The notes beneath the pieces are model-generated. The model ran no database searches and was not told the DNA's origin. It saw nothing but the letters and a program-made list of their open reading frames with translations. The position numbers were made by a program, and so were the translations under genes. Positions 27,703-41,227 of a stretch of 64,000 nucleotides of DNA are shown piece by piece; the stretch's first letter is position 1, and every line of letters starts with the position of its first letter. The stretch comes from Streptomyces sp. NL15-2K. Its GTDB lineage: Bacteria > Actinomycetota > Actinomycetes > Streptomycetales > Streptomycetaceae. The stretch is taken from positions 6,615,501-6,679,500 of the forward strand of contig NZ_CP130630.1 in NCBI RefSeq assembly GCF_030551255.1, written 5' to 3'.

Positions 27703-28734
27703 CTACCCGGCAGACACGCCCATCACGGTCTCCGAGGCAACGGCCGGCAACAGCCCGATCGCCCGATACGCGGCATCAACGGTCGGCCGCGCCATCGCCC
27801 GCGCTCTCTCCGCACCATCCCGCAGCACCCCCTCCACAAAGCCAGGATCCGCGCACAGCTCCCTGTGCCTCTCCTGCACGGGTCTCAAGACCTCGACCAC
27901 AGCCTCCGCGGTGTCCGTCTTCAAGGCGCCGTACGACTCATATACACCGCTCAGGTCCGATGGGTTCCCACCCGTGCACGCCGCGAGGATCTCCAACAGA
28001 TTCGCGACACCAGGCCGTGCCTCCCGGTCGTACACGACCTCCCGCCCACTGTCGGTCACCGCCCGCATGACCTTCTTCCGCACCACGTCCGGCTCGTCCA
28101 GCAGATAGACGATCCCAGGCCCCGCGTCGTCGCTCTTCCCCATCTTCGACGTCGGCTCCTGCAGATTCATGACCCGAGCAGCCACGCCCGGCCGCGTCGC
28201 CCGAGGCACCACGAACGTATGCCCGTACCGCTGGTTGAACCGCACCGCCAGATCCCGGGTCAGCTCCACATGCTGAACCTGATCGTCCCCGACCGGCACC
28301 TCGTCGCTCTCGTACGCCAGGATGTCCGCGGCCATCAGCACGGGATACGTCAGCAGCGACAGCCGCACACTCCCGCCCCGCGCCCGCTCCCGCGTGGCCT
28401 TCTCCTTGTACTGGATCATCCGCCGCATCTCGCCGTCCGTGGCCACGCACTCCAGCAGATACGACAGCCGCGCGTGCTCATCCACATGACTCTGTACGAA
28501 CACGGTGCACAGCGCCGGATCCAGCCCTGTCGCCAACAGCAATGTGGCCGCCTGCCGACTCAGCCGCCGCACCCGCGCCGGATCATGATGGACGGTCAAC
28601 GCGTGCAGATCCACGATGCAGAACAGGGACTCGGCCTGATGCTGGTCGACGGCAGCCCACCGCCGCATGGCCCCCAAGTAGTTCCCCAGCGTCAGATGCC
28701 CGGTCGGCTTGATCCCACTGAAGACCCGCGTCAT
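27703..28734 (-). CDS. trpS: Tryptophanyl-tRNA synthetase (TrpRS, attenuator-controlled copy)
   Basis: 343 residues. Class I synthetase with the HIGH-type motif PTGHLTLGNY, KMSKS-type motif TSKMGKSD, and the TrpRS signature LYLLEC-like region plus GDDQVQHVELTRDLA. ATG at 28734 with GGAGAG upstream; further upstream in-frame codons belong to the leader. A 13-codon leader peptide with two adjacent Trp codons and an attenuator hairpin precede the gene, so expression should rise when charged tRNA-Trp is low. The same arrangement is known for the antibiotic-resistant auxiliary TrpRS1 of S. coelicolor. Confidence 0.95.
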   Translation of the reverse strand: MTRVFSGIKPTGHLTLGNYLGAMRRWAAVDQHQAESLFCIVDLHALTVHHDPARVRRLSRQAATLLLATGLDPALCTVFVQSHVDEHARLSYLLECVATDGEMRRMIQYKEKATRERARGGSVRLSLLTYPVLMAADILAYESDEVPVGDDQVQHVELTRDLAVRFNQRYGHTFVVPRATRPGVAARVMNLQEPTSKMGKSDDAGPGIVYLLDEPDVVRKKVMRAVTDSGREVVYDREARPGVANLLEILAACTGGNPSDLSGVYESYGALKTDTAEAVVEVLRPVQERHRELCADPGFVEGVLRDGAERARAMARPTVDAAYRAIGLLPAVASETVMGVSAG

Positions 28735-28809
28735 CTCTCCCTCTCCTCCTGGTCGAGCCGGCCACCTCGGCCGGCCGGCTGCCCCTCGGAGTTCTGGAGG
28801 GAAAACAAG

Positions 28810-28834
28810 AACGGCCGCCGAGGAGGCGGCCGTT
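28810..28834 (-). terminator. trpS transcription attenuator hairpin
   Basis: Read on the minus strand, aacggccgcc - tcctc - ggcggccgtt is a 10-bp perfect stem followed by cttgtttt, an intrinsic terminator 76 bp before the trpS start. Its left arm can alternatively pair with ggccgcc/ggcggcc sequences overlapping the end of the leader peptide (28851-28869), giving the antiterminator. Confidence 0.85.
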
Positions 28835-28860
28835 GAGTGCATACGTGGGGACGGCCGCCG

Positions 28861-28902
28861 TCAGGCGGCCCACCACCGCTGGGTGCACGTACGCGTCGTC
28901 AT
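28861..28902 (-). CDS. trpS leader peptide (13 residues, tandem Trp)
   Basis: The short frame MTTRTCTQRWWAA ends in TGA and lies upstream of the attenuator hairpin. Two consecutive Trp codons near the end are the sensing element of ribosome-mediated attenuation: stalling there frees the downstream strand to form the antiterminator and lets trpS be transcribed. No ribosome-binding site precedes the ATG, and a TAGCCT -10-like box ends 7 bases before it, so translation is probably leaderless. Confidence 0.85.
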   Translation of the reverse strand: MTTRTCTQRWWAA

Positions 28903-29519
28903 GCAGTTCAGGCTACGCCTCCTCAGCGCCGCCCGGGGCCCAAGTTGACACCCTCGGACCCGGTCCGTACTGTTCTCCGAGTTGTCCGACGTGAGTGCCG
29001 GTCACGGTCGGTCCCCGGACAGCCATTCCGCAAGTACCAACCACACTCGACGACAATCGTCCTGCCGTCGTGATGTTGGCATGCGTATTTGCGTAATGAG
29101 GAATCCGCGCCCGAAAGGACGCAGCCCCCGATTAGCGTCGGGAGCAGGGAATCCGCTAAAGTCTCACTCGTCGGAACGGCTCAACGGCCGAGAAGACAAC
29201 TCCCGCTGACTGGGAATCGGGTCGGAAAAGGATCTGATAGAGTCGGAAACGCAAGACCGAAGGGAAGCGCCCGGAGGAAAGCCACGAGAGAGTCTCTCGG
29301 GTGAGTACAAAGGAAGCGTCCGTTCCTTGAGAACTCAACAGCGTGCCAAAAGTCAACGCCAGATATGTTGATACCCCGTCCATCGGATCTTTCCGGTGGC
29401 GAGGTTCCTTTGAAGAATACACAGCGAGGACGCTGTGAACCGCCGGGCTTATTCCGCCCGGTGGTTCCGCTCTCGTGGTGTCGTCCCGCAGTCTTTAATT
29501 AGACGCAGTCGGGAAAACA
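28903..29519 (+). promoter_or_regulatory. trpS promoter and rRNA operon promoter/leader region
   Basis: The left end should hold the minus-strand trpS promoter (-10-like box at 28910-28915). The rest is the 5' leader of the rRNA operon on the plus strand. Several promoters are expected; the best -10-like box is TAGAGT at 29238-29243 in the conserved Streptomyces context ctgatagagtcggaaacgca. A boxA-like antitermination sequence ccttgagaactcaacag lies at 29325-29341 and recurs before the 23S gene. No gene is present. Confidence 0.75.
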
Positions 29520-34484
<4,965 letters not shown>

Positions 34485-34576
34485 AGTTGCTCGCGTCCAC
34501 TGTGTTGGTTCTGAAACCACGAACAGCCCCGTTGCCGGGCCACACGGCGATGGTGTGGCGTTCACAGTTTCATAGT

Positions 34577-34696
34577 GTTTCGGTGGTTATAGCGTGAGGG
34601 AAACGCCCGGTTACATTCCGAACCCGGAAGCTAAGCCTTACAGCGCCGATGGTACTGCAGGGGGGACCCTGTGGGAGAGTAGGACGCCGCCGAACA
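34577..34696 (+). rRNA. 5S ribosomal RNA
   Basis: 120 nt starting gtttcggtgg and ending at cgccgaaca, with the conserved cattccgaacccggaagctaag core. It follows the 23S gene by about 92 bp and is followed by a terminator hairpin. Confidence 0.97.
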
Positions 34697-34705
34697 AATC
34701 TTGGG

Positions 34706-34736
34706 AAAACCCCGCACCGGGATGGTGCGGGGTTTT
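34706..34736 (+). terminator. rRNA operon terminator
   Basis: aaaaccccgcacc / ggtgcggggtttt forms a 13-bp perfect stem with a 5-base loop and a T-rich right end, 10 bp after the 5S gene. Confidence 0.92.
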
Positions 34737-34776
34737 CTGCATTTCAGGGTCATTTAGAGTCGTTTAGGGTCGGGGC

Positions 34777-35421
34777 ATGCGCTACGAGATGGTTATCTTC
34801 GACAACGACGGCGTCCTCGTCGACAGTGAGCCGATCTCCAACCGGCTGCTGGCCGCCTATCTGACCGAGCTCGGGCACCCGACCTCGTACGAGGACTCCA
34901 TCCGGGACTACATGGGGTCAGCGATGCACCGGATCCACGACCTGGTCCACGATCGGACGGGGCGGCGGTTGCCCGAGGAGTTCGACGATGTCTTCCACGG
35001 GCGGGTGTTCGCCGCCTTCGAGCGGGAGTTGGAGCCGGTGCCCGGGGCCGTCGGTGTGCTCGAGAAGCTGGCCGCGGACGGGGTGCCGTACTGTGTGGCG
35101 TCTTCCGGGAGTCATGAGCGGATTCGGGTGGGGCATCGGAAGACCGGGTTGGACCGGTGGTTCGGGGATGAGCGGGTCTTCAGTTCGCAGGATGTGGGGC
35201 GGGGGAAGCCGGCGCCGGATCTGTTCCTTTACGCGGCCCGGGAGATGGGGGTCGCGCCCGAGAGGTGCGTCGTGATCGAGGACAGTCCGCTGGGCGTGCA
35301 GGCGGCTGTCGCGGCCGGGATGGACGTGTACGGGTTCACGGCCATGACGCCGGCCGCCAAGCTCGCGGCGGCCACTCAACTCTTCTCGGACATGGGGGAG
35401 TTGGCTGACCTGCTCGTCTGA
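34777..35421 (+). CDS. HAD-superfamily phosphatase (beta-phosphoglucomutase/CbbY-like)
   Basis: 214 residues. HAD motif I FDNDGVLVDSEP, motif II YCVASSGSHERI, a catalytic Lys in GRGKPAPDLFLYAA and motif III CVVIEDSPLGVQAAVAAGM, with an alpha-helical C1 cap between I and II. The second acidic residue of motif I is Asn-Asp-Gly spaced as in the CbbY group. Substrate is probably a small phosphorylated sugar or similar; not determinable. ATG at 34777; it begins 41 bp after the rRNA terminator. Confidence 0.92.
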   Translation: MRYEMVIFDNDGVLVDSEPISNRLLAAYLTELGHPTSYEDSIRDYMGSAMHRIHDLVHDRTGRRLPEEFDDVFHGRVFAAFERELEPVPGAVGVLEKLAADGVPYCVASSGSHERIRVGHRKTGLDRWFGDERVFSSQDVGRGKPAPDLFLYAAREMGVAPERCVVIEDSPLGVQAAVAAGMDVYGFTAMTPAAKLAAATQLFSDMGELADLLV

Positions 35422-35489
35422 CATTTGTCACGCCGAGGTCCGGACGATCGTTTCTACTGGTGTCCGGGGGCTGTCGTGAAGCTGAGGGC

Positions 35490-35982
35490 ATGACGAAGAA
35501 GACGACTGCTGCTGAGTTTCGTCGCCGGTGATCCGCGGTTGATGCTCGCCAAGGACAGTGCGATCAGCAGTGCGGTCGCGGTGGGTGTGCTGGTGTCCGT
35601 GGCGTTGGGGAAGCCGATGATGACCGCCGTGATGAAGCCGTCGCTGGTGAAGGGGGACGCGCGGCGGGAGGCCGCCTGGGCGCGGTTGCAGAGTGGGTCG
35701 GCGGACTTCCGGCGGGCCGAGCGGGTGTTCTCCGTGGTGTGGGGTGTGGTGCTGCTCGGTGAGTGTGTGGTGCGGGTCGTGGGGGCGTACACGCTGCCGG
35801 TGGACACGATGGTGTGGCTCGGGACCGTCATCATGATCGGTGCCATGGCCGTGGGTTTTGTCGTCAGCGGGGCCCTTGCCGCCGGGCCCATGGCGGCCAT
35901 GCTCGCCTCGGAGGTCTGCGCCGAGGACTGCGACAGTCGGGCGCCTGTTGCCGCGGTGCCCGCGGCTGTCGGCGCCGAGTGA
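35490..35982 (+). pseudogene. VC0807-family membrane protein gene with internal deletion
   Basis: An ATG at 35490 opens MTKKTTAAEFRRR and stops. One frame over, starting within the same bases, LLSFVAGDPRLMLAKDSAIS continues as the C-terminal half of a VC0807-like membrane protein (GDP-RLMLAKDSAI, RRAERVFSVVWG, AYTLPVDTMVWLG) down to 35982. The usual N-terminal transmembrane helices between these parts are missing, and the frame is shifted at the join near 35508-35515. The family's normal length is about 220 residues or more. The remaining 3' frame could be expressed from TTG 35539 or ATG 35542, but it would lack half the membrane core. Confidence 0.7.
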
Positions 35983-36057
35983 GCTCGTAAAGCTGAGGGG
36001 AATTCATCTTTGGTTGGATCTACCCATGAGTAGGCCGGGGCCCTTACGCTCGCCGCC

Positions 36058-37293
36058 ATGACTGATGTGCTGCGGCGCGGCAGGGCCTCGCTGGCGTTCA
36101 GCTTCTTCGCGCAGGGTGTCGCCTTTGCTCTGCTGGTGACGCGGATCCCGGCCATCCAGGATCGGTACGGGGTGTCCGACGCGCTGCTGCCCGTCTTCCT
36201 GGCCGCGGTGCCGGTCCTCGCCGGGGTCGGGAGCGTGAGCACCGAGAAGCTGGTGAAGCGGGTGCCGCCCAGCCGGGTGTTGCGCTGGTCCCAGCCGGTG
36301 GTGCTCCTGGCGCTGCTCGGGGTGGGGCTGGGGGACCGGATGGTCGTGCTGGCGGTCTCGCTGGGCGCGTTCGGGCTGGCCGTGGGTGCGCTGGACGCCT
36401 CGATGAACATGCTCGGGGTGAGCCTGCAGCGGTCGTACGGGCGGAGCATCATGCTCAGCTTCCATGCCGCGTACAGCCTGGGCGGGATTCTGGGGGCCTC
36501 GCTCGCGTGGGTGGGGGCGCACTGGGATCTGGCGCTGTGGGTGTCGTATCTGCCGGTCGTGGTGGTGCTGTTGCCGGCCGCGCTGGTCGGGAGTCGGTGG
36601 TACGTCGACGGGGAGGCCGGCGCCGTTTCGGAGACGTCGGAGACGTCGGAGAAGGCAGCGGATGGCGAGGGTGGGGCCGTCGTCTTCAAGATGCTGTTGC
36701 CGCTGTGTCTGGTGATGTGCTTCGCGTACATCGGGGACTCGACCGTCTCCAACTGGAGTGCGAAGTATCTGCAGGATGTGCTGGGGAGCAGCGAGCAGCT
36801 GGCGACCGTGCCGTACAACGTGTACATGGTGACCACCCTGCTGGGGCGGGCCATCGGGGACTTCGGGGTGCGGCGGTTCGGGGCGGTGGCGGTCGTCAGG
36901 GGTGGGGCGTTGGTGGCCGCGGTCGGGTTCGCCGTGGTGGCGGTGGCGCCCGGGGCGTGGGTCGGGATGCTGGGGTTCACGCTGTTGGGGCTGGGGTTGT
37001 GCGTGCTGGTGCCGCAGACGTTCGCGGCGGCCGGGCGGTTGTTCCCCGGGGCTTCGGATGCGGCCGTGGCACGACTCAATGTCTTCAATTACGTGGGGTT
37101 CTTGATCGGTTCGCCCTTGGTGGGGGCTCTGGGGGACGCCTGGAGTTATCGCGGGGCCATGCTTGTGCCGATGGTGTTGGTGCTGGTGACGCTCGTGTAT
37201 GCCCGGTCGTTCGATGCTCAACCGGACCGATACGGTGGCGGGCATGAGCGGCCGCGCACAGCTGATGTGGGACGAGGCAGTAACGGGCTATGA
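36058..37293 (+). CDS. Major facilitator superfamily transporter
   Basis: 411 residues with 11-12 hydrophobic segments. The first loop has FALLVTRIPAIQDRYGVSDALL, similar to the fucose/sugar-permease-like MFS group, and TM5 has SFHAAYSLGGILGASLA. A cytoplasmic loop carries two copies of ETS before EKAADGEGG. The C-terminus beyond the last helix (ARSFDAQPDRYGGGHERP...) is soluble and overlaps the next gene by 50 bp. Substrate unknown. Confidence 0.9.
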   Translation: MTDVLRRGRASLAFSFFAQGVAFALLVTRIPAIQDRYGVSDALLPVFLAAVPVLAGVGSVSTEKLVKRVPPSRVLRWSQPVVLLALLGVGLGDRMVVLAVSLGAFGLAVGALDASMNMLGVSLQRSYGRSIMLSFHAAYSLGGILGASLAWVGAHWDLALWVSYLPVVVVLLPAALVGSRWYVDGEAGAVSETSETSEKAADGEGGAVVFKMLLPLCLVMCFAYIGDSTVSNWSAKYLQDVLGSSEQLATVPYNVYMVTTLLGRAIGDFGVRRFGAVAVVRGGALVAAVGFAVVAVAPGAWVGMLGFTLLGLGLCVLVPQTFAAAGRLFPGASDAAVARLNVFNYVGFLIGSPLVGALGDAWSYRGAMLVPMVLVLVTLVYARSFDAQPDRYGGGHERPRTADVGRGSNGL

Positions 37294-38416
37294 CTTCGGT
37301 CCGGACCATCCGATGGATCCGGTTCGGCTTGCCCTGACGAGGAGTCTCGTTCAGGCCTTCGGGCTTGATCGGGAAGTGGATGTGGTGGCCGCCAAGGCGG
37401 CCGGGGAGTCGACCTTGCGGCTCGTGCACCGGGAGGACTACGTCGAGGCCGTGAAGGCGGCGTCGATGGATCCGCGAGGGGCGGACGGGTCGTACGGGCT
37501 GGGGACCATGGACGATCCGGCCTTTGCCGGGATGCATGAGGTGTCCGCGTTGATCGCGGGGCAGTCGGTGGGGGCGGCGGAGGCCGTGTGGCGGGGGGAG
37601 GCGCTGCACGCGGTGAACTTCGCGGGTGGGCTGCATCATGCGATGCCGGGGGGTGCGTCGGGGTTCTGTATTTACAACGACGCGTCGCTGGCCATTGCCC
37701 GGTTGCTGGAGCTGGGGGCTGAGCGGGTCGCTTACGTGGATGTCGATGTGCACCACGGGGACGGGGTGCAGGCGGCGTTCTGGGAGGATCCGCGGGTTCT
37801 GACGATTTCGCTGCACGAGCATCCTCGGACGTTGTTTCCGCAGACCGGGTGGCCGGAGGAGACGGGGGCGGAGTCCGCGGAGGGGTCTGCCGTGAATGTC
37901 GCGTTGCCGGCGGGGACCGGGGATGCGGGGTGGTTGCGGGCGTTTCATGCGGTCGTGCCTGAGGTGATCGCGGACTTTCGGCCTCAGGTGCTGGTGACTC
38001 AGCATGGGGCGGATACGCATTTCGAGGACCCGTTGGCGCATTTGGCCGTGTCGCTTGATGCGCAGAGGGCTGTGCAGGTGGCGTGTCATGACCTGGCGCA
38101 CGAGTACGCCGAGGGGCGGTGGGTGGCGCTGGGTGGGGGTGGATACGCGGTGGTGGATGTGGTGCCGCGGTCGTGGACTCATCTGGTGGGGATTGCGGCA
38201 GGGCGGCCCGTGGAGCCGGAGGCGATGATTCCGGATGGGTGGCGGCAGGAGGTGTTCGCTCGGACGCGGCAGTTGGCGCCGGTGCGGATGACTGATGGGC
38301 GGTGGCCTGTGGCTTGGGCCGGCTGGGAGGCGGGGTACGACCCTGCGGATCGGTTGGATCAGGCGGTGTTGGCGGCTCGGCGGGCGGTGTTTCCGTTGCG
38401 GGGGCTTTTGGCGTAG
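37244..38416 (+). CDS. acuC: AcuC-like class I histone deacetylase-family amidohydrolase
   Basis: 390 residues. Zn-site and charge-relay motifs of the arginase/HDAC fold: the double His in GGLHHAMPGGASGFCIYNDASLA, metal ligands in YVDVDVHHGDGVQ, and QHGADTHFEDPLAHL with the third metal Asp, plus a final ALGGGGYAVVDVVPRSWT. AcuC deacetylates acetyl-CoA synthetase in Bacillus; the Streptomyces homologue is usually given this name by similarity. ATG at 37244 overlaps the MFS gene by 50 bp. A repeat block follows. Confidence 0.9.
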   Translation: MSGRAQLMWDEAVTGYDFGPDHPMDPVRLALTRSLVQAFGLDREVDVVAAKAAGESTLRLVHREDYVEAVKAASMDPRGADGSYGLGTMDDPAFAGMHEVSALIAGQSVGAAEAVWRGEALHAVNFAGGLHHAMPGGASGFCIYNDASLAIARLLELGAERVAYVDVDVHHGDGVQAAFWEDPRVLTISLHEHPRTLFPQTGWPEETGAESAEGSAVNVALPAGTGDAGWLRAFHAVVPEVIADFRPQVLVTQHGADTHFEDPLAHLAVSLDAQRAVQVACHDLAHEYAEGRWVALGGGGYAVVDVVPRSWTHLVGIAAGRPVEPEAMIPDGWRQEVFARTRQLAPVRMTDGRWPVAWAGWEAGYDPADRLDQAVLAARRAVFPLRGLLA

Positions 38417-39608
38417 GCGGGTGTGGCGACTGGCCCTGTGCTGGTTGGTTGGTTGGTTGGCTGGCGTCGGTGGAGCGGGGCGTGGGGCGGCGTGTGCTGT
38501 TTGGTCGCCCGGTGTTGGTGGTGGGCGGGGGTGGGTTGCGCGGCCCGGCGCGGATTGACGGCGTCGGCTGGGCGGGGCGTGGGGCGCCGACTGCTGTCCG
38601 GTCGCTCGGCGTTGGTGGTGGGCGGGGGTGGATCGCGCGGCCCGGCGCTGGCGGGGTGCCGCTGCGCCCACCCGTGCCGCCCCAGCGGCACGACTGCCCG
38701 CAGCTCGGCTGGATGGCGGGGGCGGACTGCCTGCGGCCTGAGGTCTGACGGAGGTGGCTGTCCGGCAGCTGCGCCGGATGGGCCGGGAAGCGGCTGTCTG
38801 CCGCTTGGCCGGATGGGTGGGGGAGCGGCTGTCTGCGGCTTGGCCGGATGGGTGGGCAAGCGGCTCCCCGCAGCTCGGCTGGATGGCGGGGGCGGACTGC
38901 CTGCGGGCTGAGGTCTGACGGAGGTGGCTGTCCGGCAGCTGCGCTGGATGGGCTGGGAAGCGGCTGTCTGCCGCTTGGCCGGATGGGTGGGCAAGCGGCT
39001 CCCCGCAGCTCGGTCGGATGGCGGGGGCGGACTGCCTGCGGGCTGAGGTCTGACGGAGGTGGCTGTCCGGCAGCTGCGTTGGATGGGCCGGGAAGCGGTC
39101 GCCTGCCGTTTGGCCGGATGGGTGGGCAAGCGGCTCCCCGCAGCTCGGTCGGATGGCGGGGGCGGACTGCCTGCGGCCTGAGGTCTGACGGAGGCGGCTG
39201 TCCGGCAGCTGCGCTGGATGGGCTGGGAAGCGGCGGCCTGCCGCTTGGCCGGATGGGTGGGGAAGCGGCCGCCTGCCGCTTGGCCGGATGGGTGGGGAAG
39301 CGGCTGCCAGCTCGGCCGGATGGGTGGGGCGGGCTGCCTGTGTCTGGCGGTGGCGGCTGCCCGCGGCTTCGCCGGATGGGTGGGAAGCGGCTGCTTACAG
39401 CTCGGCCCGGATGGGTGGGGCGGCTGCCCGCGGCTTCGCAGGGTGCGCGGGAAGTGGCTGCACGCAGCTTGGGTGGATGGGTGGGGACGGGATGGATGGG
39501 GCTCGGCGCCGCTGCTGGCTTTTTGCGGCGTGACCGGCATTACGCCAACTGTGCGGTGTTTCCGCGTTCGTATCGCGGCTGCGCTTCCCATCCGTCAGCA
39601 TCGCATCC
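38417..39608. repeat. 1.2-kb noncoding tandem-repeat block
   Basis: This region between AcuC and the next gene is nearly all repeats. A 97-bp unit is duplicated at 38475-38571 and 38572-38668. A copy of the dispersed element spans about 38625-38710. A 135-bp unit then recurs, with cagctcgg anchors at 38701, 38871, 39006 and 39141; the first copy has a 35-bp insert. Smaller 35-bp units built on ggccggatgggtggg fill 39230-39500. Because 135 is a multiple of three, long open frames exist on both strands, but neither has a plausible start or conserved composition, so I treat it as noncoding. Confidence 0.85.
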
Positions 39609-40424
39609 GTGTTGAGTACCGGTGCCCTGCGTGCCCATCTCCTCGCTGCGCGGCTTGCCGGGGTGGTGGCGACCTCTCGGGAGGAGAGTCTGCGGAGTTA
39701 TCGGCTGTTCGCCGCTCGTGATCCTCGAGTGCTGATCGGGATTGATCCCGAATGGACGTGGGAGCAGCGGGATTTGATCGGGTTGATGGCGGACAAGTGT
39801 GGAGTTTCGGCCGATCCTCGGCATACCGAGGGGCATGACGTGATCGATCCGGAGCTGACGCTGGCCGCCTTGGACGCCTTCGCGGAACGGCTCGCCGTGG
39901 CCGTCCGGAACCGCGCCGTGGTCCTCCTCGGCACCGGGCACCCCCACCGGCTGCTCGGCTTCTACGCCGCCTTGGCGGACGCGCTGTCGGCGGCGGGATG
40001 TACCGTTCTCACCCCGGCGCAGGGTCACTGTGTCGACATAACGACCCGGTTCGGTCTACGCACGTACAACCTCGACTACGTACGAGGAGTCGCGCTGGTG
40101 CGGGAACATGGCACCTCTCGCCCCGGTTGTGCGACCGGCGCACACACGCACTCCCCGCTGCCGGTTCGTACCGCGCTGGCCGCGGCCGCCGAGGCCGGTG
40201 GGCCGCTTCCGGAGCTGGTGATCGGGGACCACGGATGGGTCTGCGGAGCAGGTCAGCTGGGGTTCGAGGCCATCGGGCTCGCAGATACGGACGACCCCGC
40301 CCTCTTCGTCGGGGAGGCGGAGGGGCGCGTGGCCGTCGTCGTTCCACTTGATGACGCTGTGCGGTCTGATTACTACCGGCCGCTGACCCGCTACGTACTC
40401 AATCGAGCGTGTCTGTCACAGTAG
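39609..40424 (+). CDS. Conserved Streptomyces protein, often annotated as phosphatase
   Basis: 271 residues from a GTG (TTG follows immediately). Conserved-looking segments include SREESLRSYRLFAARDPRVLIG, VLLGTGHPHRLLGFY, TGAHTHSPLPVRTAL and ELVIGDHGWVCGAGQLGFEAIG. His and Asp/His motifs suggest a hydrolase, in line with the phosphatase name I remember for this family, but no standard phosphatase motif is present. It lies just downstream of the repeat block and upstream of bdtA. The start is uncertain because the repeat block precedes it. Confidence 0.78.
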   Translation: MLSTGALRAHLLAARLAGVVATSREESLRSYRLFAARDPRVLIGIDPEWTWEQRDLIGLMADKCGVSADPRHTEGHDVIDPELTLAALDAFAERLAVAVRNRAVVLLGTGHPHRLLGFYAALADALSAAGCTVLTPAQGHCVDITTRFGLRTYNLDYVRGVALVREHGTSRPGCATGAHTHSPLPVRTALAAAAEAGGPLPELVIGDHGWVCGAGQLGFEAIGLADTDDPALFVGEAEGRVAVVVPLDDAVRSDYYRPLTRYVLNRACLSQ

Positions 40425-40478
40425 GCCGCCGATGGGTGCACCTCTTCCCCACTTGCATCACCCGCCCCTACATTGGGG

Positions 40479-40506
40479 AGTGAGCACGCAGCGACGAAGA
40501 GTCACC
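40479..40506 (+). promoter_or_regulatory. Putative BldD-binding site upstream of bdtA
   Basis: AGTGA (40479-40483) and TCACC (40502-40506) are separated by 18 bp, in the orientation of the BldD consensus AGTGA-n-TCACC, starting 79 bp before the bdtA start. bdtA is a known BldD target in S. coelicolor. Occupancy here is inferred from sequence. Confidence 0.55.
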
Positions 40507-40557
40507 GGAAGGGGAAGCCGGTGGCCGTCGGTCGAGTGCGGAAGGTTCAGGTGTGTC

Positions 40558-40767
40558 ATGGCTGCTGAGCAGAGGCCTCTGAGCGAGGTTCAGTTCCTTA
40601 CCGTGGCGGAAGTCGCCTCGGTGATGCGAGTGTCCAAGATGACCGTGTACCGCTTGGTGCACAGCGGTCATCTGCCCGCGATCCGGGTGGGGCGGTCCTT
40701 CCGCGTCCCGGAGAATGCGGTTCACGAGTACCTCCGCGAGAGTTACGTGGGGGTGGAAACCGCCTGA
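40558..40767 (+). CDS. bdtA: BdtA, excisionase-like MerR-type DNA-binding protein
   Basis: 69 residues. One small winged helix-turn-helix of the excisionase/MerR type: FLTVAEVASVMRVSKMTVYRLVHSGHLPAIRVGRSFRVPENAVHEYL. The same fold is used by the developmental regulator BldC. ATG at 40558. In S. coelicolor this locus (bdtA) is a direct BldD target of unknown function; the upstream BldD-like site fits that. Identity is by size, motif and neighbourhood (bS22, rsbN-bldN). Confidence 0.85.
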   Translation: MAAEQRPLSEVQFLTVAEVASVMRVSKMTVYRLVHSGHLPAIRVGRSFRVPENAVHEYLRESYVGVETA

Positions 40768-40943
40768 CGACGGTGTTCCGGGTGGTTCGGGGAGATCCTC
40801 AGGGCTTTTCAGGGCTCTCCCCGGATCCGCTCTGATCACCTCGATTACGACCTCAGCGCTCGGACGGGTAGGCTGGCCCCTCGTAGGTCGTATGGGCCCA
40901 TGGCGCCCAAACACCGAGTGATGAGAAGTGAGCGAGGGTAGTC

Positions 40944-41042
40944 GTGGGCTCTGTTATCAAGAAGCGGCGCAAGCGGATGGCCAAGAAGAAGCACCGCAAG
41001 CTGCTCAAGCGCACGCGCGTTCAGCGTCGCAACAAGAAGTAA
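40944..41042 (+). CDS. Small basic ribosomal protein bS22 (AURKAIP1/COX24-domain)
   Basis: 32 residues from GTG 40944, too short for most gene calls. Over half the residues are Lys or Arg: after [20 protein letters not shown] it ends in VQRRNKK. This composition and length match the actinobacterial AURKAIP1/COX24-type protein bS22 seen bound to mycobacterial ribosomes. A good terminator follows. Transcription likely starts upstream of 40921. Confidence 0.92.
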   Translation: MGSVIKKRRKRMAKKKHRKLLKRTRVQRRNKK

Positions 41043-41065
41043 GCGACGCCGCCAGAGCGTGTTTC

Positions 41066-41099
41066 TGTGGCCCCCCACCCATGCTGGTGGGGGGCCACA
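41066..41099 (+). terminator. Terminator after the bS22 gene
   Basis: tgtggccccccacc (41066-41079) and ggtggggggccaca (41086-41099) make a 14-bp perfect stem with a 6-base loop, 24 bp after the stop. Confidence 0.88.
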
Positions 41100-41227
41100 C
41101 GCGTGTCGTGGGCTGGATGTCGTCACTTCGTGCAGCGGGCGGCCATCACAGCGCAACATCGACCCGCTAAGTTGGCCGCACACGGGGAACGCGGCGGAGT
41201 ACGAGGGCTGGAAGGAAGGCGCTGATC

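Noticed and set aside
35454..37245. Large minus-strand ORFs opposite the MFS gene
   Set aside because: Ser/Thr/Pro-rich shadow composition and no domain; the MFS frame is clearly coding.
38417..39608. CRISPR array
   Set aside because: Repeats are long, contiguous and hierarchical without unique spacers of constant length, and there are no cas genes.
38359..39615. Long ORFs on both strands over the repeat block, encoding 45-residue repeats
   Set aside because: They arise because the 135-bp period is divisible by three and GC-rich DNA has few stops. There is no plausible start, and the 5' end of the minus frame overlaps acuC and the next gene.
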